64,000 bases of DNA, taken from contig CAMCNO010000007.1 in NCBI GenBank assembly GCA_945876285.1, positions 17,782-81,781 on the forward strand, written 5' to 3'. The notes below the pieces were generated by a model, which was given only the letters and a program-made list of their open reading frames with translations, was not told the DNA's origin and made no database searches. This document shows, piece after piece, positions 8,398-16,762 of the stretch. The stretch is from an uncultured Clostridia bacterium. Lineage in GTDB: Bacteria; Bacillota; Clostridia; Oscillospirales; Oscillospiraceae. Made by a program: the position numbers and the translations under genes. Numbering within the stretch: the first letter of the stretch is position 1; every line of letters starts with the position of its first letter.

Positions 8398-9630
8398 ATG
8401 AAATCTCAGGTAACTGTGACTGTGAATATTCAGCAGGCCAAGGAAGCCCTGGCCCAGACGGCGGAGCTGTACTTCGCCAAGGACGCAGTGGGCAACTGGC
8501 GTCTGGACCGCAGGCGCGCCCGCCCGGTGTGCCTCATGGGCCCCGCGGGCATCGGCAAGACGGAGATCGTCCGCCAGGTGGCGGAGGAGCAGGGACTGGC
8601 CTTCCTGTCCTATTCCGTCACCCACCACACCCGCCAGAGCGCCATCGGCCTGCCCCGTCTGACGGAGCGGCAGGTGGACGGCAAGACCGTCTGCGTGACG
8701 GAGTACACCCTCAGCGAGATCGTGGCGGAGGTCTGGCGGGTCATGGAGGAGAGCGGAAAGGAGAAGGGCATCCTGTTCCTGGACGAGTTCAACTGCGCCA
8801 GCGAGACCCTGCGCCCCGCCATGCTGCAGCTGCTGCAGAGCAAGTCCTTCGGCCCCCACGCCCTGCCTGACGGCTGGATGCTGGTGCTGGCGGGCAACCC
8901 CGGCGAGTACAACGCCTCCGCCACCGCCCTGGACCCTGTCATGGCAGACCGTATGCGCCTGCTGTGGCTGGCGCCTGACTACGCCGCCTGGCGGGCCTAC
9001 ATGGTGGAGCGGGGCGTGCATCCCATGGTGCTGTCCTATCTGGATGACCACCGCAGCCACTTCTACGTCTTTGAGAAGGACGGCGACGGCACGGGTCTGG
9101 TCACCGCCCGCGGTTGGGAGGACCTGTCCATCCTGCTGCGCATGATGGAGGAGAAGAACTTCCCCGTGGACCTGACCTTCGTGTCCCAGTTCCTCCAGTC
9201 CTCCAAGGTGGCCCGGGGCTTCTACACCTACTACGAGCAGTACAGCGAGCTGCTGCACTCCGGCATCATTGACCGTATCCTGCAGGGCGAGCGTCTGAAG
9301 GAGGCGGAGCAGGAGGTGACGGAGATGGGATTCCCCCGGCGCTGGGCACTGACCTGCGTGCTGCTGCTGCGGCTGGAGAACCTGTGCGCGGACAAGAAGC
9401 CCGAGGCCGGCACGGCCATGGAGACGGTGCTGCGGTTCTATCAGCACTGCGAGGCATGCCGTCCCAACCTGGAATTCCTGCTGAACGGCCTGACCAACAG
9501 CGATCCCTGCGCTCTGTATATCGCCGCCAACGGCTGCGAGACCTACCGGGCGCTGGTGGAGGAGCTGTTCTTCCGCAGCGACACCCCCTCCACGCGGAAG
9601 CTGAAGAGCCTTCTGGCAAAGGTCAGCTGA
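8398..9630 (+). CDS. MoxR-type AAA+ ATPase (copy 2)
   Basis: This 410-residue protein is complete. Walker A GPAGIGKT is at residues 48-55 and Walker B LFLDE at 126-130, followed by FNCASETLRP, as is usual for MoxR. Sensor 1 is in VLAGNPGEYN, and a helical lid domain follows. AGGAGG precedes the ATG. It is highly similar to the partial ATPase at 1-1130. In this copy the order is VWA then MoxR then a large ankyrin protein, whereas in copy 1 the ankyrin gene comes first. By analogy with RavA-ViaA and other MoxR-VWA pairs it should hydrolyse ATP to remodel a target chosen by the VWA and ankyrin partners. The target is unknown. Confidence 0.94.
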   Translation: MKSQVTVTVNIQQAKEALAQTAELYFAKDAVGNWRLDRRRARPVCLMGPAGIGKTEIVRQVAEEQGLAFLSYSVTHHTRQSAIGLPRLTERQVDGKTVCVTEYTLSEIVAEVWRVMEESGKEKGILFLDEFNCASETLRPAMLQLLQSKSFGPHALPDGWMLVLAGNPGEYNASATALDPVMADRMRLLWLAPDYAAWRAYMVERGVHPMVLSYLDDHRSHFYVFEKDGDGTGLVTARGWEDLSILLRMMEEKNFPVDLTFVSQFLQSSKVARGFYTYYEQYSELLHSGIIDRILQGERLKEAEQEVTEMGFPRRWALTCVLLLRLENLCADKKPEAGTAMETVLRFYQHCEACRPNLEFLLNGLTNSDPCALYIAANGCETYRALVEELFFRSDTPSTRKLKSLLAKVS

Positions 9631-9657
9631 GGGCGCACAAGCACAGGGAGGAACGGT

Positions 9658-11694
9658 ATGTTCTGGAACATGGAGGAAGCCCGGACGTTGGAGCAGGCCA
9701 TCAGTCGGGGGAGGTATCCCAGCGCCTACGCTATGCTGCGCAAGCGGACGGAGCTGTTGACCAGGAGTGAAGCGGAGCCCTGCTTGCAGGCGGCGCTGTA
9801 TCGCTCGCCCCTGCTGTTCCGCAGCCTTCTGGAGAAGTGCGTGCCGGGAGAGCATACCGGCAGCGTTCTTGTCAAGCTGGGAGAGGACACCGAGGCCCAG
9901 GTGGAGGGGACCCTGCTGGTGCTGGCCGCGGCGCTGGACCGACCGGACCTTGTGCGGATTCTGCTGGAAGCGGGCTATGACTGCAACAGTGCCGGACTGG
10001 CTACCCAGGAGGCGTACCTGTACGACCCCCATGGCGACCCTGTCCCACAGCTGCGCCCCGGAAGCCGGAGCGGCATCAGAAACAACACCATCTCCGTGAT
10101 GGGAAAACGGAATGCCATCATCTCCTGCGCCACGCCACTGGCTGCCGCGGTGGCCTGCGGCAGCCGCCGGGCGGCATCCGTGCTGCTGGGCTGGCCCGGC
10201 GTCTGGAAGGAGGAGAGCAGCGCGGTCTGCCGTGCCGCTGTGCTGGCGCTGGAGCTGTATCGGGGCGATCCCCGTCAGACCGTGGTGGGACGGGTGTTCG
10301 GCGTTCCGCCCTCTGAAGTGGAGCGGCTGCCGGTGACTCGCTGCCTCCATGCAGGGAACTTCGTGGATTTCTGCGAAGCGGAGCTTCTGCAGAGCCAACT
10401 GGAGCATGGATTCTGCGGGGAGGAGGATGTCAGAGATGCCTTTCAGTTGATGGACGAGCGGATCGAGGTGCCGGACTTTGTCCCCAAGCTCCGCCTGCTG
10501 GAACGGCACTTTCCCCACCTGTGCCGGGAGCGGGCAGCCAGGGACATGGTGCTGCATTATGCAGTGCGGCACTTCCCAGACTGCGACTGGCAGGGCCCCC
10601 TGGAGGCATGGAAGTGCCTCAGCGGGGAAGAGGGGGACCTGAGCGTGGTCAGCATGCAGCTGCGGGAGCTGCCCGACACGCAGCTGCGGCAGTTTTTGCA
10701 GGCACTGGGACCGGACATGCGGCTGGTCATGGACGCGGACTCCTTTGCCCCCGGCTACGTGGAGTCCAAAACCGCTGTGATACGGCTGCTGAAACGGGTC
10801 CGCCTGCGGTATAACCAGGGGCTGGACGGCATCAGCAGCCTGACGCTGAATCTGGTGCAGGGCAGTGTCCGCCGGTTTTGGGAGGCGGCCCGCTTGGGCG
10901 CCCTCCGGGGGGAGGACCCGGTGCGCCTGACCCAGTATCTTCGGCAGGAGGACCGCCAGGACCTGATGGCCGCTGCACTGGCCTATGGCGGGGGACTGCA
11001 GGAGGAAGACGTGCCCTGGAAAACCGCGACATCCGTCACCCACTGGTCCCGCTGCTGGCTTATCAGTTGGGACGATTATCAGCAATGGCTGCAGGAACTG
11101 GCATGTCAGGAACTGCCGGAGGAGGAGTGCCTGCGCCGCCTGCGCATGATGTGGGACCCTGCCTTTTTCAACGCATACTACATCAATGAAGAGCTGCTTC
11201 TGCCGGGGGAATCTGGCGAAGTGCGACTCACGGTGACCAGGCCGGAGACGGCGCTGTTCTGCGGGACACAGGTGCAGCCTGTGCGGCTGGCCCTGCGATA
11301 CATGCCGGAGGTTTTTCGGATGCAGTATTTCCTGCGGCATGAGGATGCTCAACTGGACCTGCGAGGAACGCCTTTGTGCCTGGCAGCTGCCATGGGACGG
11401 ACGACCACGGTCAGGTTCCTGCTGGACGCGGGTTTTTCGCCCGATGAGTACGGCAGCGGCGTGGCTTCTGCCGTCTACAGGCGTTGGGATGACGACCCCT
11501 GCTGTGTGACCCCGCTGATGGCGGCGATGTTGTTTGGGCAGGAGGAGACCGCCCGGCTGCTGCTGGATGCAGGGGCGGAGATGTGTTTTCAGAGCCGGAA
11601 ATACCAGCCGCTGCTGGACCACTGCGGTCAAAAGGATCTGGCTGAGCGCCTGCTGAAAAACGCAGCGGCGCAGAGAAATGAGGTGAAGGAATGA
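9658..11694 (+). CDS. large-type ankyrin-repeat protein
   Basis: This protein has 678 residues. The start follows AGGGAGG. Ankyrin units lie near residues 83-113 (TLLVLAAALDRPDLVRILLEAG) and 158-185, then comes a helical middle of about 380 residues without known motifs. Two more ankyrin units lie near 570-600 and 618-645 (LMAAMLFGQEETARLLLDAG). This split layout recurs in the genes at 14452, 20056 and 39210. It is cotranscribed with the MoxR gene 27 bp upstream and overlaps the next gene by ATGA. It probably recognises a partner protein; no catalytic signature is visible. Confidence 0.88.
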   Translation: MFWNMEEARTLEQAISRGRYPSAYAMLRKRTELLTRSEAEPCLQAALYRSPLLFRSLLEKCVPGEHTGSVLVKLGEDTEAQVEGTLLVLAAALDRPDLVRILLEAGYDCNSAGLATQEAYLYDPHGDPVPQLRPGSRSGIRNNTISVMGKRNAIISCATPLAAAVACGSRRAASVLLGWPGVWKEESSAVCRAAVLALELYRGDPRQTVVGRVFGVPPSEVERLPVTRCLHAGNFVDFCEAELLQSQLEHGFCGEEDVRDAFQLMDERIEVPDFVPKLRLLERHFPHLCRERAARDMVLHYAVRHFPDCDWQGPLEAWKCLSGEEGDLSVVSMQLRELPDTQLRQFLQALGPDMRLVMDADSFAPGYVESKTAVIRLLKRVRLRYNQGLDGISSLTLNLVQGSVRRFWEAARLGALRGEDPVRLTQYLRQEDRQDLMAAALAYGGGLQEEDVPWKTATSVTHWSRCWLISWDDYQQWLQELACQELPEEECLRRLRMMWDPAFFNAYYINEELLLPGESGEVRLTVTRPETALFCGTQVQPVRLALRYMPEVFRMQYFLRHEDAQLDLRGTPLCLAAAMGRTTTVRFLLDAGFSPDEYGSGVASAVYRRWDDDPCCVTPLMAAMLFGQEETARLLLDAGAEMCFQSRKYQPLLDHCGQKDLAERLLKNAAAQRNEVKE

Positions 11695-12815
11695 TTCGAG
11701 TCCGACTAGTCAGCGAGCCGGAATACCGGCGGATGCTGAAGGAGGGGACCTGCGCGGTATATGGAGAATGGCAGTTCTGCCGCTTGCTGGACGAAGGGCG
11801 AGATTTCTCCGATGAGGCCAGCCGGGCGCTGCTGCGGGAGCTCCATGGGGATACCATGGCGGACAAGTGCTGCCGGCGGGTGACCCAGGCGGGTAAGCCC
11901 TGCCTGCCAGCCCTCTCCTCGGAGGCGAAATACGGCCTGACCGCGCTGGTAAACTCGGCAGACGGGGTCTACACCATCATGGAAGCACGATTCTTTCCCT
12001 ACGAGACAGGCGCCCGCCTGGACCACGTGGGCAAATTCCGAAACTACGGCTATCCCATGCTCTGGGATGTGTTTTCCGCTCTGGAACAGGATGTGCTGTT
12101 TGCGCTGCGGGCGAAGGATATTCCCTTCATGGGCACTGTTCATCTGGGCACTGACTTTCTGCTGGAGAACTATCCGTGGCACGGCGTGCCCACCATGGCG
12201 TGGGTGGAGGAGAGACGCCTGGGAGCAACGGAGCAGGACGGCATGCTGCGGGTGAGCAACAGCTTTCACCGCCTGCGCTTCGACTGGACACAGGACACGG
12301 AGGAGGTGTTGGACACGCTGCGCCGTCTGACCCATCCGCCCATGCCGCTGGCCTGCGGCGAGATGTCTCTGGACGGGTTTCGACGCATGTGCAGGGCGTG
12401 TCTGGGCGAGCCGGACGATCCGAAAACAGATGGGGAGCCCGCAAGGCCGGACATGCGGGTGTTCAACCACATGGCCTATCTGCCGGACGCCCACCGCCCG
12501 GAGCTGATGGTCGTTGAGGCCCATGACGACGGGCGCTGCCGCCTGGACCGCTGTTTTTCGGAGAACCATCCGTCCTACCTGGACCTGCTGGCGCAGGTCA
12601 TGGACCTCGCCATTCCCGACGGTGAGGTGGTCGTGCTGGCGGTGGACACGGACGAGCCGATGCACTCTGCCAGAGACATCGAAAGAGCGATGTGCGCGTT
12701 TCGGCTTGTGGGCCGGACCGTGGAGACCTACGGGCGGCAGGAGGGCCTGCAGGTATTTGAGGAGACCCTTCGCCGGGCCTGCGGTCGAGCTGCAAAGGAA
12801 GCAGAGCCGGAATAA
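11691..12815 (+). CDS. ankyrin-associated protein of unknown function (copy 1)
   Basis: This protein has 374 residues and starts in the ATGA overlap with the ankyrin gene. I do not recognise a family. It is a clear paralogue of the protein at 18907-20046. Conserved blocks are RLxSEPE at the start, GKPCLxAxSxEAKYGLT near residue 70, FxALExDxLxxxR near 125, DFLLENYP near 152 and ExxVLxVDxxE near 310. No signal peptide or membrane segment is visible. Both copies directly follow a large ankyrin gene with overlapping start and stop codons, so they probably act as an obligate pair. A strong terminator follows. Confidence 0.82.
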   Translation: MIRVRLVSEPEYRRMLKEGTCAVYGEWQFCRLLDEGRDFSDEASRALLRELHGDTMADKCCRRVTQAGKPCLPALSSEAKYGLTALVNSADGVYTIMEARFFPYETGARLDHVGKFRNYGYPMLWDVFSALEQDVLFALRAKDIPFMGTVHLGTDFLLENYPWHGVPTMAWVEERRLGATEQDGMLRVSNSFHRLRFDWTQDTEEVLDTLRRLTHPPMPLACGEMSLDGFRRMCRACLGEPDDPKTDGEPARPDMRVFNHMAYLPDAHRPELMVVEAHDDGRCRLDRCFSENHPSYLDLLAQVMDLAIPDGEVVVLAVDTDEPMHSARDIERAMCAFRLVGRTVETYGRQEGLQVFEETLRRACGRAAKEAEPE

Positions 12816-12821
12816 CGGACG

Positions 12822-12870
12822 AAAAAAGTTCCCCCGTGATTCGCAGTAGTGATCACGGGGGAACTTTCTC
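12822..12870. terminator. bidirectional terminator between convergent genes
   Basis: A perfect 14-bp stem (12827-12840 with 12852-12865, AGTTCCCCCGTGAT) is flanked by an A-run on the left and TTTCTC on the right. It separates the convergent clpP-ankyrin operon and the WYL regulator. Confidence 0.9.
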
Positions 12871-14334
12871 TCAATCTTCGCCGTATTGCTTTGCGGCGGC
12901 CTTCAGGGTCTTCTTGATTTCATCCCGGAGGGACTGGGGCTCCAGGACCTCCACCCGGTCCATATACTGGAGGGCAAAGAGCCGGGTGCCGGACTCCGAG
13001 GCCCGTACAAAGACCTCGGTGTACCCGTCCTTGGGCGTGGAATAGCTGGTGATGGTGGTGCCGAAGAAGTCCATCAGGGTGCTCAGAAGGGACGTCTCAC
13101 AGCGCAGGCGGGTCAGCACCGGCGTGCCGGGGTACATGACGGGGGAGCGGTCCCGGTATTCGTAGGCATCGAAGTTTTTATCCGGCTCAAAGGCTTCCGT
13201 GGTGGGGAAGACCTCCATGATGCGGTCCAGTCTCAGGTTCCGCATGCCGCCGTCCTTCACCCGCTTGCAGACCAGGTAATAGTAGCCGTTGGACCACATC
13301 ATGGCGTAAGGCTCTACCACCATGGGACGGTCGCCCAGCGCCGTCAGCTCCGGCTGCCATTTGCCGCTCTTCATGGACAACTGGTACTGGCCGTACCGGA
13401 TGCCCACCTTATGCTTGTCCCGGATGGCCTGGTCCAGCTGTTCAATATGCTCGAACTGCACGGCGGAGGGCGTTTTTTTCGCATAGCGGTTGCCGCTCCA
13501 GTTCCGTACGCCGGGGGCCATCCGCTGCATGGCAGACAGGAACTTCTGGGTCTGGGCCTCGCTGATGTAGGGGTAGACCAGGATCAGATCGGAGAGCATC
13601 CGCCACTCCGCGGGAGACAGGACGCTGGACAGGTAGTATCTGCGGGGCGGACTGATGGGCTCGTTTTTCTTCCTGGAAGCGGCGTTCCGGTTTCCGGCTG
13701 TTTTGGGAGGGTCCGGCGCTTTGGCCTTCAGCTCCCATTGGGAGGCGGGGATGTACTGATAGCCGGTGCTGCCGCGGCGCACCGCCACCACGCCGGCCAG
13801 AGAGATGGGCGGGGCTTCCGGGAAGACCGAGTCATCCGTCTCCTCCTCGCCGTCCTGCACCCCGTTCGCCTCGCGGTACTGCTTCATCAGCTGGGGGAGC
13901 TTGTTGTTCAGCGTGTTCTGGGAAACAGGGTTGGCGGAGCTTTCCAGAAAGACGGCGTTCATTTCGTACTCGTCGGGGGACAGGGGCTTCCCGGTGGGGC
14001 CTTCCATCACCACATGGAGCTTGCCCTGGTGGGTATAGGCTTGGACGATGGTATCCTTGCCCGCCTCGCACAGCACAGTATTGGGGAACAGAGTGTTAAA
14101 GACATCCGCGTCGATGGGGAAGTGCTTGGCAAGGGTGTTTCGCCGGGTCCCCTCCGCGCCTTTGTCCAGATATTCCAGAATTTGTCCCGAGGTCAGGGGA
14201 TGCTCCGCGGAGGCGTGGGCGGCCAGGACGTTCCAGATGTCCGTCAGGGTCTTGATGGTATTGCTGTAGGAACCGCGGCTGTTGTCCTGCTTTTCCGCTG
14301 GGGCTTCCTTCTTTTTAGGGGCCTTGTTATTCAT
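12871..14334 (-). CDS. WYL-domain transcriptional regulator
   Basis: This protein has 487 residues. The ATG at 14334 follows GGGAGG; the longer open frame upstream has no ribosome site and crosses the promoter. A Lys-rich N-terminus (KAPKKKEAPAEK) precedes a winged-helix-like segment near residues 25-95 (IWNVLAAHASAEHPLTSGQI). The WYL ligand-sensing domain follows, with GYYYL near residue 349 and NLRLDRIMEV, and then a C-terminal WCX-like part. WYL proteins often control defence and stress loci by binding palindromes, and some sense nucleic-acid ligands. It is divergent from the ankyrin operon at 14452, and a CAAATTTG palindrome lies between them, so it is the best candidate regulator of the whole cluster. 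That role is inference. Confidence 0.9.
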   Translation of the reverse strand: MNNKAPKKKEAPAEKQDNSRGSYSNTIKTLTDIWNVLAAHASAEHPLTSGQILEYLDKGAEGTRRNTLAKHFPIDADVFNTLFPNTVLCEAGKDTIVQAYTHQGKLHVVMEGPTGKPLSPDEYEMNAVFLESSANPVSQNTLNNKLPQLMKQYREANGVQDGEEETDDSVFPEAPPISLAGVVAVRRGSTGYQYIPASQWELKAKAPDPPKTAGNRNAASRKKNEPISPPRRYYLSSVLSPAEWRMLSDLILVYPYISEAQTQKFLSAMQRMAPGVRNWSGNRYAKKTPSAVQFEHIEQLDQAIRDKHKVGIRYGQYQLSMKSGKWQPELTALGDRPMVVEPYAMMWSNGYYYLVCKRVKDGGMRNLRLDRIMEVFPTTEAFEPDKNFDAYEYRDRSPVMYPGTPVLTRLRCETSLLSTLMDFFGTTITSYSTPKDGYTEVFVRASESGTRLFALQYMDRVEVLEPQSLRDEIKKTLKAAAKQYGED

Positions 14335-14359
14335 GGGGATTCCTCCCTTCGTTTTCTCC

Positions 14360-14388
14360 AGTATAACGCCGCAGTCGCCGCAAAACAA
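14360..14388 (-). promoter_or_regulatory. sigma-A promoter of the WYL regulator
   Basis: On the minus strand TTGTTT (14383-14388), a 17-bp spacer and TATACT (14360-14365). The palindrome of promoter E lies about 10 bp upstream of its -35, so one bound protein could act on both directions. Confidence 0.7.
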
Positions 14389-14397
14389 GACACTTGC

Positions 14398-14426
14398 CAA
14401 ATTTGAAAATAGAAAGACAGTACACT
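14398..14426 (+). promoter_or_regulatory. ankyrin-regulon promoter, copy E
   Basis: CAAATTTGAAAA is followed by 11 bp and TACACT (14421-14426). It serves the four-gene ankyrin transcript starting at 14452. Confidence 0.7.
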
Positions 14427-14451
14427 GAAGAAAAAGACCGGAGGGGACGTC

Positions 14452-16740
14452 ATGGATTTTCTCGATAGGCTGTTCAGCATGCCTGGAAACAGGTTTTGTT
14501 TCCATCCGCTGTACCACGTTCTGGAGGAAGGGGATGAGGCACAGGCGGAGGAGCTTCTGCGGGACCTGAAGGACCCTTTGCAGGAAGATGACGCCGCCTG
14601 CTGTCTGCGTCAGGCGCTGGAGTGCTCTCCGGGGCTGTTCCGGCGGATTCTGGAGCACTGCCTGCCGGGGGAGTACACGGAGGAGTATTCCTTTTCGCTG
14701 GAAACGGATGACTTTGGCAGCACGGCCTTTATCGTTGGCCACGGCTCGCTGCTGATGCTGGCGGCCATGGCGGACCGGCCCGAGCATGTCCGCATTCTGC
14801 TGGAGCAGGGCTATGACTGCAACGGAGCCGGGCTGGAGATGGCCTGCGGCCTGCTGCGGGACTGTAATGTTTCGTATCAAGTGCCCCTCCACGGAGAACT
14901 GATTGGCGCTTACGGCAATCGGCTGGAGGTTTTCGAGCCGGGGCTGTGCGAAAACATCTCCGGCGCCACGCCCCTGTCCGCGGCACTGTTTTGCGGCAGT
15001 CTGCGGGCGGCGGAAGTGCTGCTGCACTGGCCGGGCGTCTGGAAAGGGGAGAGCAGCGCCGTCTGCCGTGCGGCCGGTATGGTGCTGGAGGGCTTCGGAG
15101 AGACCGTGCTGCTCAGGGAACGGCGGGACGCGCGGATGGCGCTCCTGTGGCAGATCTTCTGCCCGGAGCTGCCGGACCGGGAGCCCCTGCTGCGGAGCTG
15201 CCGCCTGCAGAGCGTATCCTTCTTTGACCTGTGCAGCGTCAAAACCCTGCGCTGCCAGCTGGAAAGCGGCTTTTGCACAGAGGCAGAGGGGCGGGAGATG
15301 CTGCGGTTTGCGGGAGAGATCGTCGGCTGGGACAATGAGGATGCCGGGCGGACGCTTGCCGGAAAGCTGCTGCTCCTGAAGCAGGCCTTTCCCTCCCTCT
15401 GCCGGGAGCCGTGGGCCACAGGGGTGTTCCTGCAGGAGGTCCTGCGCCGCTATGTCAACGATAAGCCGTATAAGACACTGTTAAAAGCATGGAAACAGTT
15501 ATCTGGCAAGGAGAGAGACTTGACATGGGTGAATCCGGTTTTTTGGAGGATGAAATGCCGCGCCCTGGGGCGCTTTCTGGACGAGGCAGGTGAGGGCGGC
15601 ACGCTGGTGATGGACGTGCCCGCGGTGAGCCTGGGAAATGTGAATATCTACGGCGGGGTGATGGGCATTAACGGCGCGGCCGGCAGCGGCTGGGCGAGAG
15701 CGTTTCTCAAGCGGGTGCGCCTGCGCCGCCGGGAGGGCGAAGGCTTCGGTCAGGCCGTGCGGCAGCTTTTGCACATCGGCGACGCCCGGACGATGCGCCT
15801 TGCCGCGCGGCAGGGCCTGCTGGACGGAGAGGACCCCCGGGAGCTAGTGCGCTATCTGGTGGACCATCCGGACATCAGCCAGAATGGACGCATGCTGGTG
15901 CTGACGCTCCCGGAAAGGCAGCTGGCTGAGGAAACTGACTACGCTGACTGGCAGGACATGCGGCGCTGGCCGTATTGGAGCGTCCCATACGCGGGAGAGG
16001 CCATCCGGGAGGATGTGAAGCAGTTGATGAACGACCAGCTCCCCCGGGAGGTATGCCTGCGGAAAATGTTTGCCTTGTTCAAGTATATGGACGGCTTTTG
16101 CGGCTGGGACTGCTTCTGGAGCCAGGCCGTACCGGCGTATGACGACCGGTATCCGCTGCTGCAGGTTCCGGCACTGGGGGAACTTGCCTGCTGCGCAAAG
16201 CATGGGCAGGTCATGGCGCTTCTGCTGGAGCAGATGCCCCATCTGCTTCGCAAGCGCATGGACATCTCCTGGGGCGAACATTTTGATTTTCGGGGGACGG
16301 CCCTGTGCCTGTCCGCGGCCCTTGGCCGGACGGAGCAGGTCCGTATGCTCCTGGATGATGGCGCACACCCGGACGACGCGGGAAGGGGAGATTTCTCCCA
16401 ATTCATCGTGGGGGATTTGACCCGGCAGGACCGCTTCCTCCCGGTGACGCCTGTGCTGGCGGCGATCCTGTTTGCCCAGGAGGAGACTGCCCGGCTGCTG
16501 CTGGAGCGGGGGGCGGTATGCGACTTTACCCGGCCTGCCCACCGAAGAGTTCTGCTGTGGGGCAGCGCGGATACCCTGGCGCTGGCGGAGCGGCTGCCCG
16601 GCGTGGGTTTTGCGCAGATCCCGGAGGGAGAGCTGGAGGCGCTGCGGGTCCATGTGGCGGAGGGCGGCGTGCAGGACCGCTTCTGGAAGCGCCTGCAGAC
16701 GGGAGAATCGCCGGATACTTGGTGGAAGCCATTCGAATAA
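14452..16740 (+). CDS. large-type ankyrin-repeat protein
   Basis: This protein has 762 residues behind GGAGGGG. Ankyrin units lie near residues 97-127 (LLMLAAMADRPEHVRILLEQG) and 171-195. A long helical middle follows, then C-terminal ankyrin units near 614-642 and 664-691 (VLAAILFAQEETARLLLERG). It is closest in layout to the proteins at 20056 and 9658. It is the first gene of the transcript from promoter E; the next gene starts 22 bp after its stop. No enzymatic motif is visible. It probably serves a protein-recognition role, as for its paralogues. Confidence 0.88.
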   Translation: MDFLDRLFSMPGNRFCFHPLYHVLEEGDEAQAEELLRDLKDPLQEDDAACCLRQALECSPGLFRRILEHCLPGEYTEEYSFSLETDDFGSTAFIVGHGSLLMLAAMADRPEHVRILLEQGYDCNGAGLEMACGLLRDCNVSYQVPLHGELIGAYGNRLEVFEPGLCENISGATPLSAALFCGSLRAAEVLLHWPGVWKGESSAVCRAAGMVLEGFGETVLLRERRDARMALLWQIFCPELPDREPLLRSCRLQSVSFFDLCSVKTLRCQLESGFCTEAEGREMLRFAGEIVGWDNEDAGRTLAGKLLLLKQAFPSLCREPWATGVFLQEVLRRYVNDKPYKTLLKAWKQLSGKERDLTWVNPVFWRMKCRALGRFLDEAGEGGTLVMDVPAVSLGNVNIYGGVMGINGAAGSGWARAFLKRVRLRRREGEGFGQAVRQLLHIGDARTMRLAARQGLLDGEDPRELVRYLVDHPDISQNGRMLVLTLPERQLAEETDYADWQDMRRWPYWSVPYAGEAIREDVKQLMNDQLPREVCLRKMFALFKYMDGFCGWDCFWSQAVPAYDDRYPLLQVPALGELACCAKHGQVMALLLEQMPHLLRKRMDISWGEHFDFRGTALCLSAALGRTEQVRMLLDDGAHPDDAGRGDFSQFIVGDLTRQDRFLPVTPVLAAILFAQEETARLLLERGAVCDFTRPAHRRVLLWGSADTLALAERLPGVGFAQIPEGELEALRVHVAEGGVQDRFWKRLQTGESPDTWWKPFE

Positions 16741-16762
16741 CGGAACTACGGAGGAGGTACAG

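Noticed and set aside
8380..11631. Very long open frame on the minus strand opposite MoxR and an ankyrin gene
   Set aside because: It is antisense to two well-supported genes, has no ribosome site, and its product is low-complexity Gln/His/Leu-rich sequence caused by the GC-rich codons of the sense strand. The same holds for antisense frames at 66-1247, 4352-5986, 23232-25640, 36547-38157, 57596-59332 and others.
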